Under the pieces are notes generated by a model, which did not search any database, was not told the origin of the DNA, and saw only the letters and a program-made list of their open reading frames with translations. Shown piece after piece: positions 17,006 to 25,618 of a stretch of DNA of 31,119 nt (positions within the stretch are counted from its first letter, which is position 1; each line of letters begins with the position of its first letter). This DNA is from CAZART01 sp964487555 (lineage in GTDB: Bacteria; Bacteroidota; Rhodothermia; Rhodothermales; VXPQ01): positions 1-31,119 of the forward strand of contig CAZART010000061.1 in the NCBI GenBank assembly GCA_964487555.1. Reading direction: 5' to 3'. A program made the translations under genes and the position numbers.

Positions 17006-17063
17006 CGAAATTGTGAAATTATCTCGCTAACGAGCGGGGGATGTGAGATGGACAATTTTGTCC
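17006..17063. promoter_or_regulatory. Possible promoter/operator region before the collagen-like gene
   Basis: The 240-bp gap 16891-17130 contains an AT-richer stretch with a doubled GAAATT (GAAATTGTGAAATT from 17007), a small inverted repeat CTCG-CTAA-CGAG (17023-17034) and a perfect palindrome GGACAA-TT-TTGTCC (17050-17063), about 70 bp before the start codon. These fit a regulated promoter. No consensus -7/-33 element can be assigned with confidence. Confidence 0.35.
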
Positions 17064-17130
17064 GTATTCAGGATGAATTGAGCGCTTCACCCAAGCCTCG
17101 TCGATTCACCTTACCGGATGGAAACGTCAC

Positions 17131-19620
17131 ATGCGGCTACCCACCTTATCCCTCGCGCTGTTTCTGGTCCTCGTGGCCGTTCAAGCACGCGCTCAAGTTC
17201 CCCAGACCACCTCCTTCCAGGGCGTCTTGACGGATGCTGATGGTACTCCGCTGCCCGACGGCACCTATGACTTGGAGCTCGCCCTGTTCGAGGCGGCCAC
17301 AGAAGGTGCGGGCGCGTGGACCGAGAGCCATGCCGACGTCCCGGTAAACGGCGGGGTATTCAGCATCGTTCTGGGTATTTTGAATCCACTGGATCTCACA
17401 TTCGACCGGCCATATTGGCTTCAGGTAACGGTCGGGAGCGATCCTCCGCTGATGCCCCGCATCAAGTTGACATCCGTGCCCTACAGCCTCGCCGCAAAGG
17501 CCGTTTACGGAGACACAAACACCTTTCCCTCCGACGGAAACGTCGTCGTGGGCTCGACGGAAGACGGGATTGCGAAACTCGACATTACGGGAACGCTGCG
17601 GGTCAGCGAGGTGCCGGAAGCGGACTCTGTCCGTTATTTTCTCGTGCATGATCCATCCGACCAAATCATTAAATCCGCACATGTCGACTCTCTGAAGGCA
17701 CTTGGACTTACAGGTCCTCCCGGGCCGGCGGGACCGCCGGGACCGCAGGGTCCGGCCGGGCCACAGGGCCCTCCCGGTGCGGGCGGCAATCTCATCGTGA
17801 ATCTTCCCTTCGTGATCGTGAATGCCGCGGGCGATACGACGACGGTGATTTATCCGGACGGCACTTCCGTTCACAGCGGCGCCGAGACCTTTGAAGACGG
17901 CATATTCATCACGGATTCGGACGGAAACACGATCATACATATCAGTGAAGACGGCATTCGCGTCCGCGATCCCGTGACGGGCGACACGATGTACGAATTG
18001 AAAGCGGACGGTACGTCGTATCACGACGGGATGGAGCAGTTCGCCGGCGGCATACAGATCCTGGGCGCCGATGGGGAGGTCGTCACCGAGTTTCTTCCGG
18101 ACGGCACCTCCCTCCATACGGGTGAGGAGACCTTCACCGAAGGCATTGTCGTGACCGATCCGTTAGGAAATCCGATCGTAGAAATGGATTGGACCGGCAT
18201 CCGCGTTCTGGATGGCAGCGGAAATACCGTCACTGAATTTTTCACCGACGGTACGTCCCGTCACACAGGCCTCGAAACCTTTGAGGGTGGACTCCGAGTC
18301 GTGAACGAGGAAGGCGACGTCGTCACTGAGTTCTTCCCGGACGGAACTTCGTTGCACGAAGGGAAAGAAACGTACAACGGTGGAATTCAAGTCGATCCGG
18401 AAGAAGGCATCGTGCTCGTCGATGTACTCGGAGACACCCTCATGGTCCTCGACAATGAGGGCTTCACGCTTAACCTCGAGGGGGACGACGGCCAGACCGG
18501 CATGACGATGGTATTTGACAGCGTAGGCTTCGATATTTTCGACAAGGACGGGCTGCCCCTCTTCACGATCCTCCCTGACGGCCGGTCCTTTCACACGGGC
18601 AAGGAGACCTTTTCCGGCGGCATCGTCGTGAATTCCGACTCGGGCATCGTGCTCCAGCAGGACAGCTTCCTCGGCTGGGAGACGGGACGAATCGACTCCG
18701 AGGGAATTAAAGTCCCAATGGGACAGGGATTTTCGGATTTCTCCGTTAATGAAACGGGACTTCAAGTAGTCAGCGGCCTATTCCTATCCGATACGCTTTT
18801 CGCGGTCCGACCCGACGGGACCTCTTTCCATAAAGGTCTCGAAACCTTCGCCGGAGGCATCGCGCTGACGGGGGACGCCCAGATCACTTTCCCGGATGGT
18901 TCGACGCAGAACACGGCGGGCGAAGGAACGGGGGGATCCTCCTTCGACGGAACGCTGGAAAACAAGCCGCTCGTCGTCACGAACGCGCAGGGTGCCGAGG
19001 TCTTCCGCGTGAACACGGACGGCACGTCGATCCATGCGGGCCGAGAGACCTTCACGAACGGCATCCAGGTGCCGCTTGCCAACGGGAATACCGCCTTTCT
19101 GGCGCCCTCCGACGGGTATTCCATCAAGACGTCGGACGGGGAGTACCTGGTTCACAACGATCCTAACGGGAACGCCCTCTTCACGGGCAACGTGAGCAAA
19201 GGCGGAGGCTCATTCAAGATCGACCACCCGCTGGATCCACAAAACAAATATCTATATCACAGTTTTGTGGAAAGTCCCGACATGATGAACGTCTACAATG
19301 GCAATGTCACGCTCGACGGCAGCGGTGAATCATGGATCGAACTTCCGGCGTGGTTCGAAGCGCTGAATCGTGATTTTCGATATCAGCTTACAAGTATCGG
19401 CGCATTTGCCCCCGTGTATGTCGCAGAGGAGGTTCACGAGAACAGATTCAAAATAGCCGGCGGACCGCCGGGCGCAAAGATTTCGTGGCAGGTAACGGGG
19501 ATTCGCAAGGATCCATACGCAGAGTCGCACCGCATCCCGGTCGAAGAACCGAAGCCGGCAAGTGAGCGCGGGACGTATCTGCATCCGGATGCCTATTGGA
19601 ATTTCGGCGCAAATCAGTAG
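17131..19620 (+). CDS. Collagen-like, repeat-rich exported fibre protein
   Basis: 829 aa. A signal peptide (M-R-L-P-T-L-S-L-A-L-F-L-V-L ending A-R-A-Q) is followed at about 25-130 by a domain with F-Q-G-V-L-T-D-A-D-G-T-P-L-P-D-G-T-Y and L-T-S-V-P-Y-S-L-A-A-K-A, seen in tail-fibre-like bacterial proteins. Residues 195-217 are Gly-X-Y collagen triplets (seven to eight). Residues about 243-645 hold eight copies of a motif D-G-[TR]-S-x-H-x-G-x-E-x-[FY]-x-x-G-[IL], most with G-I-x-V segments between, probably forming a beta-fibre. The C-terminal ~170 residues are a distinct globular domain starting near S-F-K-I-D-H-P-L-D-P and including W-I-E-L-P-A-W-F-E-A-L-N and I-A-G-G-P-P-G-A-K-I-S-W-Q-V-T-G-I-R. 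I recognise this as a recurrent domain but cannot name it. No T9SS sorting domain. Likely a surface appendage or adhesin. Confidence 0.85.
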   Translation: MRLPTLSLALFLVLVAVQARAQVPQTTSFQGVLTDADGTPLPDGTYDLELALFEAATEGAGAWTESHADVPVNGGVFSIVLGILNPLDLTFDRPYWLQVTVGSDPPLMPRIKLTSVPYSLAAKAVYGDTNTFPSDGNVVVGSTEDGIAKLDITGTLRVSEVPEADSVRYFLVHDPSDQIIKSAHVDSLKALGLTGPPGPAGPPGPQGPAGPQGPPGAGGNLIVNLPFVIVNAAGDTTTVIYPDGTSVHSGAETFEDGIFITDSDGNTIIHISEDGIRVRDPVTGDTMYELKADGTSYHDGMEQFAGGIQILGADGEVVTEFLPDGTSLHTGEETFTEGIVVTDPLGNPIVEMDWTGIRVLDGSGNTVTEFFTDGTSRHTGLETFEGGLRVVNEEGDVVTEFFPDGTSLHEGKETYNGGIQVDPEEGIVLVDVLGDTLMVLDNEGFTLNLEGDDGQTGMTMVFDSVGFDIFDKDGLPLFTILPDGRSFHTGKETFSGGIVVNSDSGIVLQQDSFLGWETGRIDSEGIKVPMGQGFSDFSVNETGLQVVSGLFLSDTLFAVRPDGTSFHKGLETFAGGIALTGDAQITFPDGSTQNTAGEGTGGSSFDGTLENKPLVVTNAQGAEVFRVNTDGTSIHAGRETFTNGIQVPLANGNTAFLAPSDGYSIKTSDGEYLVHNDPNGNALFTGNVSKGGGSFKIDHPLDPQNKYLYHSFVESPDMMNVYNGNVTLDGSGESWIELPAWFEALNRDFRYQLTSIGAFAPVYVAEEVHENRFKIAGGPPGAKISWQVTGIRKDPYAESHRIPVEEPKPASERGTYLHPDAYWNFGANQ

Positions 19621-19623
19621 CCC

Positions 19624-19630
19624 GGAGGAG
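19624..19630 (+). promoter_or_regulatory. Ribosome binding site GGAGGAG that decides the start at 19635
   Basis: GGAGGAG lies 4 nt upstream of ATG 19635. It supports that start rather than the in-frame ATG at 19596 inside the preceding gene. Confidence 0.8.
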
Positions 19631-19634
19631 ATCT

Positions 19635-20147
19635 ATGGGACCGAGCACATGTGCGCGGATTTTCGCAGTCGTGGTGGCGTCCGCATTGGCGGTCGCTTCG
19701 GCGGACGGACAGCCGCGGCTTCAGTATGCCGTATTCGGAAGCGGTGTGGGCCAGGCGTCAGGCGCCAACTACGCTTTCATCGGAACGATGGGGCAACCGC
19801 TCGCAGCTCCCGGCTTCGGCTTCTGGTCGGGACCGGCGACCGTCGCCGTCGCCGTTGAGGAGGAAGAGAACGGCGTCATACCCGATCGCTTTTTCTTGCA
19901 TCAGAACTATCCCAATCCGTTCAATCCTTCGACCACGATCAGATACGACGTCGCATCTCCGGCTCACGTGCGCCTCGAGGTCTTTGATCTGGTGGGTCGA
20001 CGCGTATCGATACTGGTGGATCGAATCCAGCAACCCGGAATTCACCGCGTCGACTTCGATGCGCATCAGCTGGCTTCAGGCCTCTATTTGTGCTTCGTCG
20101 AGATGGGCGGTCAGCGCTTCGTACGTTCTATGGTGTTGATGAAATGA
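19635..20147 (+). CDS. Small T9SS-sorted exported protein
   Basis: 170 aa, started at ATG 19635 on the strength of the GGAGGAG ribosome site; the start is 14 bp after the fibre gene's stop. A signal peptide (C-A-R-I-F-A-V-V-V-A-S-A-L ending A-D-G-Q) leaves a passenger of only about 60 residues. The passenger includes Q-Y-A-V-F-G-S-G-V-G-Q-A-S-G-A-N-Y-A-F-I-G-T-M-G-Q-P and G-F-G-F-W-S-G, a short module met in other bacterial exported proteins. The T9SS type A domain follows: H-Q-N-Y-P-N-P-F-N-P-S-T-T-I-R-Y-D, V-F-D-L-V-G-R-R-V, L-A-S-G-L-Y-L, M-V-L-M-K. It may act with the fibre protein, which lacks a sorting domain. That is inference from adjacency. Confidence 0.85.
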   Translation: MGPSTCARIFAVVVASALAVASADGQPRLQYAVFGSGVGQASGANYAFIGTMGQPLAAPGFGFWSGPATVAVAVEEEENGVIPDRFFLHQNYPNPFNPSTTIRYDVASPAHVRLEVFDLVGRRVSILVDRIQQPGIHRVDFDAHQLASGLYLCFVEMGGQRFVRSMVLMK

Positions 20148-20193
20148 TGGTGGACCACTGGGCGGCCTTGCAGTCAACGAGAGCAGCGCATCA

Positions 20194-21225
20194 TCAATCC
20201 GTCGGATACCACACGTACCGTCCGCTCCGATCGACGTAGCCGTAGCGCTGCGCCTCGCCGACGTCGACGCGGACGCGCGCGAGGCCCCGGGAGAAGTCAT
20301 CCACGCCGTCGAAATGCGGTGCGACGACGTCGCTTCCGCTCGTGTTGATAAAGCCCCACCGGCCCCCGACCATCACCGCGGCGCGGCCTTCGTTAAAGGG
20401 GCGGGCCTCCTCGAAGCGAGCCTCGATCGCCATGCCGCCCGCCGCGTCGGTGTAGCCCCACAGATCGCCGCCCTGCCGCACGGGAGCGAGATTCTCGCGA
20501 AAGCTTGCCGCGCTGATGAAGCGGGGGCTGATCACCGTTTTTCGCTCCGTATCGATAAAGCCCCACCTGTCGCTGATCTTGATCGCCGCCCTGCCGTCGG
20601 AGAACCCGCGCGCCGCGCTGAACTGCGGAGATATCACCGGATTGCCGTCCGCGTCAATGAAGCCGTACTGATGGTCCCGCGTGCGGACGAGAGCAAGGCC
20701 GTTCGAGAACGCGTTATCCTCGACGTCCTCGAGCTGTGGCGTTTTCTCGGTGCGGATGACGTTCCCCTCGCGGTCCACATAGGTCCATTGATGTTGGGCC
20801 GTTCGCACGAAGGCCCGCCCTTCCGAGAACGGCCGCGCGCTCGTGAACTGCGGATTCAGCACGTAGGAGCCGTCGCGGCCGACATATCCCCAACGGCCGT
20901 CCGATCGGACCGCCGCCAGATCCTCCGAAAATGTGCCGGCTTCCTCGAAACGATTTTCGATCACGAATTCGCCCTTCCGGTCGATGAAGCCCCACCGCCG
21001 GCCCGATCGAACGGCGGCAAGCCCGTTCTCGAACGGCATCGCCGCCTCGAAGGCCGGCTCGATGCTCATGCGTCCCTGCGAGTTGATGTAGCCCCAGCGG
21101 TCGTTCAGTTTCACGGGATAGAGGCGAACGGCCTCGTCATGGGTGTCTGAAATCCCCAGGAGGTCGCATCCCGGTGCTACGAGGGCGAAAGCCGCCAACA
21201 GGGTATAGAGAAGGAATCGCTTCAT
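20194..21225 (-). CDS. WG-repeat lipoprotein 1
   Basis: 343 aa from the ATG at 21225 (reverse). Longer in-frame starts exist, but this one gives a proper lipoprotein signal: M-K-R-F-L-L-Y-T-L-L-A-A-F-A-L-V-A-P-G-C, lipidated Cys20. The mature protein is about nine WG/KWG repeats (W-G-Y-I-N, W-G-F-I-D, W-G-Y-V-G, W-T-Y-V-D, Y-G-F-I-D, W-G-F-I-D, W-G-Y-T-D, W-G-F-I-N, Y-G-Y-V-D). Each is followed by segments such as F-x-x-A-x-x-F-x-x-G-L-A-x-V-R. WG repeats form a beta-propeller-like or solenoid fold of unknown function. It ends Y-V-W-Y-P-T-D, like its neighbour, and it lies downstream of that paralogue in the same direction. Confidence 0.9.
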   Translation of the reverse strand: MKRFLLYTLLAAFALVAPGCDLLGISDTHDEAVRLYPVKLNDRWGYINSQGRMSIEPAFEAAMPFENGLAAVRSGRRWGFIDRKGEFVIENRFEEAGTFSEDLAAVRSDGRWGYVGRDGSYVLNPQFTSARPFSEGRAFVRTAQHQWTYVDREGNVIRTEKTPQLEDVEDNAFSNGLALVRTRDHQYGFIDADGNPVISPQFSAARGFSDGRAAIKISDRWGFIDTERKTVISPRFISAASFRENLAPVRQGGDLWGYTDAAGGMAIEARFEEARPFNEGRAAVMVGGRWGFINTSGSDVVAPHFDGVDDFSRGLARVRVDVGEAQRYGYVDRSGRYVWYPTD

Positions 21226-21254
21226 GTGTTTAGGGTCTTTCTGCATCACGGTTG

Positions 21255-22289
21255 TCAGCTCGTCGGATACCACACGTAGTCGCCGTTCCTGTCGACGTAG
21301 CCGATCCGCTCCTGCTGGCCGGCCGCCACATACACGCGGGCCAGCCCGCCGCGGTACGGCTCGACGCGCGAGAAATCACGCGATCCGGCGATGCGGCCGC
21401 TCGAGCGAGCGACGAACGTCCAGTATCGGTTCACGCGGACCGGTGCCAGGTCCTCGGCAAATTCCTGCGCTTCCTTGAACTGGGGCTCGATGGCGAATCG
21501 GCCTGTCCGGTCGATAAATCCGTAGAGATCGCCGAGCCGCACGACGGCGCGGCCCTGGGAGAAAGCCTCGGCCTGATCGAACTGCGGCGCGATGACCGGC
21601 TGGCCGCTTTTGTTGAAATAGCCCCACCCCTCACTCGTGGCGAACGGCGCCATTCCTTCGACGAAATCGCCCGCAACCTCGATGGCAAACGACGGATCGA
21701 TGGCGACGGCCCCAGATCGATCCACATAGAACCATCCATCCGGTCCTTCCACCGCTGCAAGCCCGTCCGAAAAGCCGCGGGCATCGCTAAACCGCGGCTC
21801 GACGGCGAAATCACCGCTCGTGGTGATGAATCCCCATTGACCGTTCACGCGGACGGCCGCGAGCCCTTCGGAGAACGGCAAGGCACGCTCGAATACGGGG
21901 GCCGCGGCCTCGGCGCCGGCGGCATCCACGTAGCCGTACTGTGCCTCGAAGGCCGTGCCGCGAACGGGCGCCAGTCCATGCCTGAACGGCCCGGCGAAGG
22001 CGAACTGGGACGCGATCACCTCAACGCCGGCGCCGTTGATGTAGCCCCACGCCGCACCCGTTCGCACCGCCGCCATGCCGTCCGAAAAATCCTGCGCCTC
22101 ATCGAAGCGCGGCATCACGGTGATGCGGCCATCCTCGTTGACGTAGCCCCAGCGGCCCTCCGACAGCACCGGATGCAGGCCGCTCGGGCGCCGGTCGTCG
22201 TCGCCGCCGACGCCAAGGAGATCGCAGCCCGCCAGGCCGAGTGCGAGAAGGAAATACAGGGAGATGCGGTACGTTGTGTTCGATTTCAT
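21255..22289 (-). CDS. WG-repeat lipoprotein 2
   Basis: 344 aa with lipoprotein signal M-K-S-N-T-T-Y-R-I-S-L-Y-F-L-L-A-L-G-L-A-G-C (Cys22). D-L-L-G follows the Cys, as in its paralogue. About nine repeats are visible (W-G-Y-V-N, W-G-Y-I-N, Y-G-Y-V-D, W-G-F-I-T, W-F-Y-V-D, W-G-Y-F-N, Y-G-F-I-D, W-T-F-V-A, I-G-Y-V-D). It ends D-Y-V-W-Y-P-T-S. The two genes are separated by about 30 bp and are clearly a tandem duplication that has diverged throughout. No enzyme motif is seen; an envelope binding or scaffold role is possible. Confidence 0.9.
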   Translation of the reverse strand: MKSNTTYRISLYFLLALGLAGCDLLGVGGDDDRRPSGLHPVLSEGRWGYVNEDGRITVMPRFDEAQDFSDGMAAVRTGAAWGYINGAGVEVIASQFAFAGPFRHGLAPVRGTAFEAQYGYVDAAGAEAAAPVFERALPFSEGLAAVRVNGQWGFITTSGDFAVEPRFSDARGFSDGLAAVEGPDGWFYVDRSGAVAIDPSFAIEVAGDFVEGMAPFATSEGWGYFNKSGQPVIAPQFDQAEAFSQGRAVVRLGDLYGFIDRTGRFAIEPQFKEAQEFAEDLAPVRVNRYWTFVARSSGRIAGSRDFSRVEPYRGGLARVYVAAGQQERIGYVDRNGDYVWYPTS

Positions 22290-22301
22290 TGAGCCGGGAA
22301 T

Positions 22302-24014
22302 TCATTGAGCCAGGATCATTTTTCGCGTGCGGCTGCCTTGCGCCGTGTCGAGGCGGTAAAAGTAGGTCCCGCTCGGCAGCGCTTCGCCGCTGAAGGAGAC
22401 GTCGAAGGAACCGGCCGGATGGATGCCGTTTGCAAGCGTGCGGATGAGCCGCCCGCTCGCATCGAACACCTGCAGGCGAGCGCGGCCCGGCCGATCCAAC
22501 CGAAACGTGATGCGGGTGACCGGATTGAAGGGGTTTGGATAGTTCTGCTCGAGGACGAACCCCGCCGGGAGCACGGCTTGCCGGTGCATGCCCACGGCGC
22601 TCTGTCCGATGAAGTCGAGCCGCTGATACGCGCCGTCGAGAAGCGCCTCCACCTCGGGCGCAGGCAGCCCGAACCAGTCACTCAGCATCGTGCTGTAGAC
22701 GGACCGGTAATCAGTCGTATAGCGTGGATCGCCGCCGTAAAGGTCCTTCAAGTCGGATGGCGTGCCGTAGAGCCCGCCCTGAAGTCCGGTGCCGAAGAGT
22801 AGCATCGGTGCGCCGGCGCCGTGGTCGGTCCCTTTCGAGCCGTTTTCGGAGAGCGTACGGCCGAACTCCGAGAACGTCATGATCATCACGCGGCGGTCGA
22901 GGCCGTCGGCCGCGAGATCCGCATAGAAGGCGGCCACCGCGTCGGCGAGATTTTGCAGGCGTGCGCCGTGCGATCCTTGGGCACCGCCCTGCATCGAGTG
23001 CGTATCGAATCCGCCGTGCGCGACCGTGTAAATCCGCGAGCCGAGCTGCCCCCGAATCATGCGCGCCACGACGCCGAGGCTCTGGCCCAGGCCCCCCGGA
23101 TATTCCGCAAAGTTCTCCGCATTCCCCGCCGCATTCTGCACCGCCTCGACGTATCGAAAGGATGCGTTCGTCACGTCCCGCGCGTACGCCAGCTCGCCGC
23201 CATAGACGGTGGAGGGAACGTCCGCCGCATCGTAGTAGCCGCCCTGCGCCACGAAGCTTTGAAATTGCCGGGTGTCCGCAAACGTCATCCCGACGTTGCC
23301 GTACCGGCTCTGAAACAGCGCCGGCGACGCGCTGCCCAGCCGCACCGCAAGCGGAAAGGGGGGAGGATCCGTCAGATAGTTTTCGAAATCGTCCGCCAGA
23401 TACCGTCCGGCCCATCCCGTGCCGACGTACTGGTCCACGTCGCTGCCGGTCACCCAGACATCCGTCCCGCGGAAATGCGAGCGCGTCTGGTTTTCGTATC
23501 CGACGTTGTGAACCACCGCCATCCGCCCCTCGCCCCAGAGCGGCTCCAGACTCGCCATGGCCGGATGGAGACCCGTCTGATCGTCGAGGCGAAGAGCGGC
23601 GCCTTTCGGGATGGCGATCGTCGGCCGACGCTGATAATAGATGTCGTTCTCGATGGGGATGACCGTGTTCAAGCCGTCGTTCCCGCCGTTCAGCTGGATG
23701 AGAACGAGGATCCGGTCCGTCTCCATCGCATGAAGCGAATGAGGATGGATGCCTCGTCCGTACGCGCTTACCGTCTGTCCGCCGAGGGTGAACGTGGCCC
23801 CGGCCGCGGCGAGGCCGAGCCGGGCCAGAAAATCGCGGCGCGACCAGAACCGATGATCTTTCCCATGCGCGTGGCCGTGCTCGAGGCAGCTGCCGTGCCG
23901 AAGGTGCGGCCCGGCGCCGTGCTTGCCGGCGCCACCGTTCACTTCCGGGGCACGGTGAAGCGCGTCGGCGCCCGCTGTGTCTGCGGCAAGGTGATGGGCG
24001 TAATGCATGTCCAT
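22302..24014 (-). CDS. DUF1501 protein with Tat signal, His-rich leader and T9SS sorting domain
   Basis: 570 aa from ATG 24014 (reverse), 8 bp after the DUF1800 stop. The first ~52 residues are unusual for the family: His-rich, with H-G-S-C-L-E-H-G-H-A-H-G-K-D-H. A Tat-like signal then follows (S-R-R-D-F-L-A-R-L-G-L-A-A-A-G-A). The DUF1501 core (alkaline-phosphatase/sulfatase-like fold in family descriptions) has I-Q-L-N-G-G-N-D-G-L-N, H-G-G-F-D-T-H, F-S-E-F-G-R-T and K-G-T-D-H-G-A-G-A-P. The C-terminus carries N-Y-P-N-P-F-N-P-V-T, V-F-D-A-S-G-R-L-I and L-P-S-G-T-Y-F-Y-R-L, a T9SS type A domain. DUF1501 and DUF1800 genes are commonly paired; their joint role is not established. Confidence 0.92.
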   Translation of the reverse strand: MDMHYAHHLAADTAGADALHRAPEVNGGAGKHGAGPHLRHGSCLEHGHAHGKDHRFWSRRDFLARLGLAAAGATFTLGGQTVSAYGRGIHPHSLHAMETDRILVLIQLNGGNDGLNTVIPIENDIYYQRRPTIAIPKGAALRLDDQTGLHPAMASLEPLWGEGRMAVVHNVGYENQTRSHFRGTDVWVTGSDVDQYVGTGWAGRYLADDFENYLTDPPPFPLAVRLGSASPALFQSRYGNVGMTFADTRQFQSFVAQGGYYDAADVPSTVYGGELAYARDVTNASFRYVEAVQNAAGNAENFAEYPGGLGQSLGVVARMIRGQLGSRIYTVAHGGFDTHSMQGGAQGSHGARLQNLADAVAAFYADLAADGLDRRVMIMTFSEFGRTLSENGSKGTDHGAGAPMLLFGTGLQGGLYGTPSDLKDLYGGDPRYTTDYRSVYSTMLSDWFGLPAPEVEALLDGAYQRLDFIGQSAVGMHRQAVLPAGFVLEQNYPNPFNPVTRITFRLDRPGRARLQVFDASGRLIRTLANGIHPAGSFDVSFSGEALPSGTYFYRLDTAQGSRTRKMILAQ

Positions 24015-24022
24015 GAATTTTC

Positions 24023-25618
24023 TCACGTCAGCTGATACTCGGGAAGCTGGATCAGGTATGTCGTGAAGGCCTGCAGCAGGGCCCATGCGCCGCTCTGCCG
24101 GGCCTCCTGCTCGTTCGTGAAGTACGGCCACTCGTAATGGTGGACGTTGCCGAGCAGGATTTTCGTCAGATTGATGCTGTAGGCGGGCCCCTCCTCGAAG
24201 GAGCGGGGCGGCGGCACCTTCGTGCTGCCCGGAAGCGGCTCCTCGATCTCGCGGATGCCCGCATGCTCCAGCGGTACGGCCAGAAACGTCTCGGCGAGGT
24301 CGGTGGGCAGACGATAGGGGTTGCCCGGATCCGAGATCTTGCCGACGAGCTGCGCCGGATCAAACGCCGCGCCTGCGTCGCCGTAGATCAGCTTCTCCAG
24401 CAGGGCCCAGCGATCGGGAAGCGTGCTCGTCGTCAGCCAGGCTCGGTGGCCCGGCTGTCCGTCGGATCCGGGCGGATTGAGCCCCGGCCAACCGGCCACA
24501 TTCGGAGGATTGAGCACATCCTGATTGAGCTTCACCAGGCTCTTTCGCAGATTTTCGAGCAGGTCGCTCGTCGGCGTAAGCTCCGCCTCGCGCAGAAACC
24601 CGATCAGCAGCTCCACCGGACTCTTGATTCGCGCCGCGACGAACGTTTCGTCGAAGAAGTGCGTGCTTGCCAGGAGTCGTCCGAGCACCGGCGCGATCTC
24701 AAAATCCTCTGCGACGAGCTCATCCGCCAGCTCAGCCACCACCACCTCGTCGGGCACCGCGTGCACGAAAAAGCAGTAGAGCTTCCGGCAGACAAACGTC
24801 GCGATTTGCCGGCCGCGCGTTTCGAACAGCACGTCGATCACATCGTCGTATCCGTAGGCACCTGATCGCCCCAGGAACGACTTCACACCGCCGTCGTGGC
24901 GTTCTGGATCGAACGACGCCGTCCCGCGGCTCGTCACCACCCATCCCGTCAGCGCCCGCGCGATCTCCTTGACGTCGCCCTCGTCGTAATTGGGCGCCCC
25001 GTCGGCATCGAACTGGCTCATCGTGAACAGCTCGAGCAGCTCGCGGCTGTAGTTCTCATTCGCGCGGCCCGCCTCGTTCACGTACCCGTCCAGGTAGACG
25101 AGCATCGCCGGATTCGTCCCCACCGCGTGCACCATCCCCTTGAAATTTCCCAGCGCGTGCCGCCGCAGCAGCGTGAGATAATCGTAGCAGAGATCTGGAA
25201 CCGACGCCGGCGCCTTCTGGATCAATGCCGGATACTCCGTGACGAAGTGATTTTGCCAGAAGAGCGTCATCTTCTCGCGCAGCCCTTTCGTGCGCATGGC
25301 CTCGAACCATCGGCGCTGGATGTCGTAGATCCGCTCCATGGCATTTGCCGAGGAGTTGCCTGCGTACCATTCGGGTGGATCGGGCAGCGGTTCGGCGGCG
25401 GCCTGGGCGAGCAGCCGCGCGAGCGCCGCCTGAGCCGAGCCGTCGGCCAGGACCTGGTCGACTTCCCGCTTGATCGCCCCGAAGCTCGTTCGGCGAACGA
25501 GATGAGCGGCGCGCCGCCGGTCCCACGCCCCGTTATAGGGCGCGAGTCCGGAATTCGCAGGCGTCCCGGCCTGCACCGCAGGGCCGGTTCGAACCGAGGG
25601 GAGAGCGACTCGATTCAT
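24023..25618 (-). CDS. DUF1800 family protein
   Basis: 531 aa from ATG 25618 (reverse); the frame is open further upstream, but that stretch is an Arg-rich, non-protein-like translation. The N-terminal H-L-V-R-R-T-S-F-G-A, the middle L-F-W-Q-N-H-F-V-T, N-Y-S-R-E-L-L-E-L-F-T-M and V-K-E-I-A-R-A-L-T-G-W, and the later N-V-A-G-W-P-G-L are the conserved blocks of this family. No clear signal peptide is visible with this start. No Shine-Dalgarno-like sequence precedes it, which is common in Bacteroidota. It is the first gene of a two-gene unit with DUF1501, and the long divergent region upstream should hold its promoter. Function is not established. Confidence 0.9.
   Translation of the reverse strand: MNRVALPSVRTGPAVQAGTPANSGLAPYNGAWDRRRAAHLVRRTSFGAIKREVDQVLADGSAQAALARLLAQAAAEPLPDPPEWYAGNSSANAMERIYDIQRRWFEAMRTKGLREKMTLFWQNHFVTEYPALIQKAPASVPDLCYDYLTLLRRHALGNFKGMVHAVGTNPAMLVYLDGYVNEAGRANENYSRELLELFTMSQFDADGAPNYDEGDVKEIARALTGWVVTSRGTASFDPERHDGGVKSFLGRSGAYGYDDVIDVLFETRGRQIATFVCRKLYCFFVHAVPDEVVVAELADELVAEDFEIAPVLGRLLASTHFFDETFVAARIKSPVELLIGFLREAELTPTSDLLENLRKSLVKLNQDVLNPPNVAGWPGLNPPGSDGQPGHRAWLTTSTLPDRWALLEKLIYGDAGAAFDPAQLVGKISDPGNPYRLPTDLAETFLAVPLEHAGIREIEEPLPGSTKVPPPRSFEEGPAYSINLTKILLGNVHHYEWPYFTNEQEARQSGAWALLQAFTTYLIQLPEYQLT

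Noticed and set aside
16967..17230. 87-codon frame between the DUF11 copy and the collagen-like gene
   Set aside because: It overlaps the start of a well-supported gene in another frame and shows no recognisable domain or ribosome site.
20148..20193. Bidirectional terminator between the convergent small T9SS gene and the WG-repeat gene
   Set aside because: Only a 9-nt GTGG-A-CCAC palindrome is present, with no T-run on either strand.
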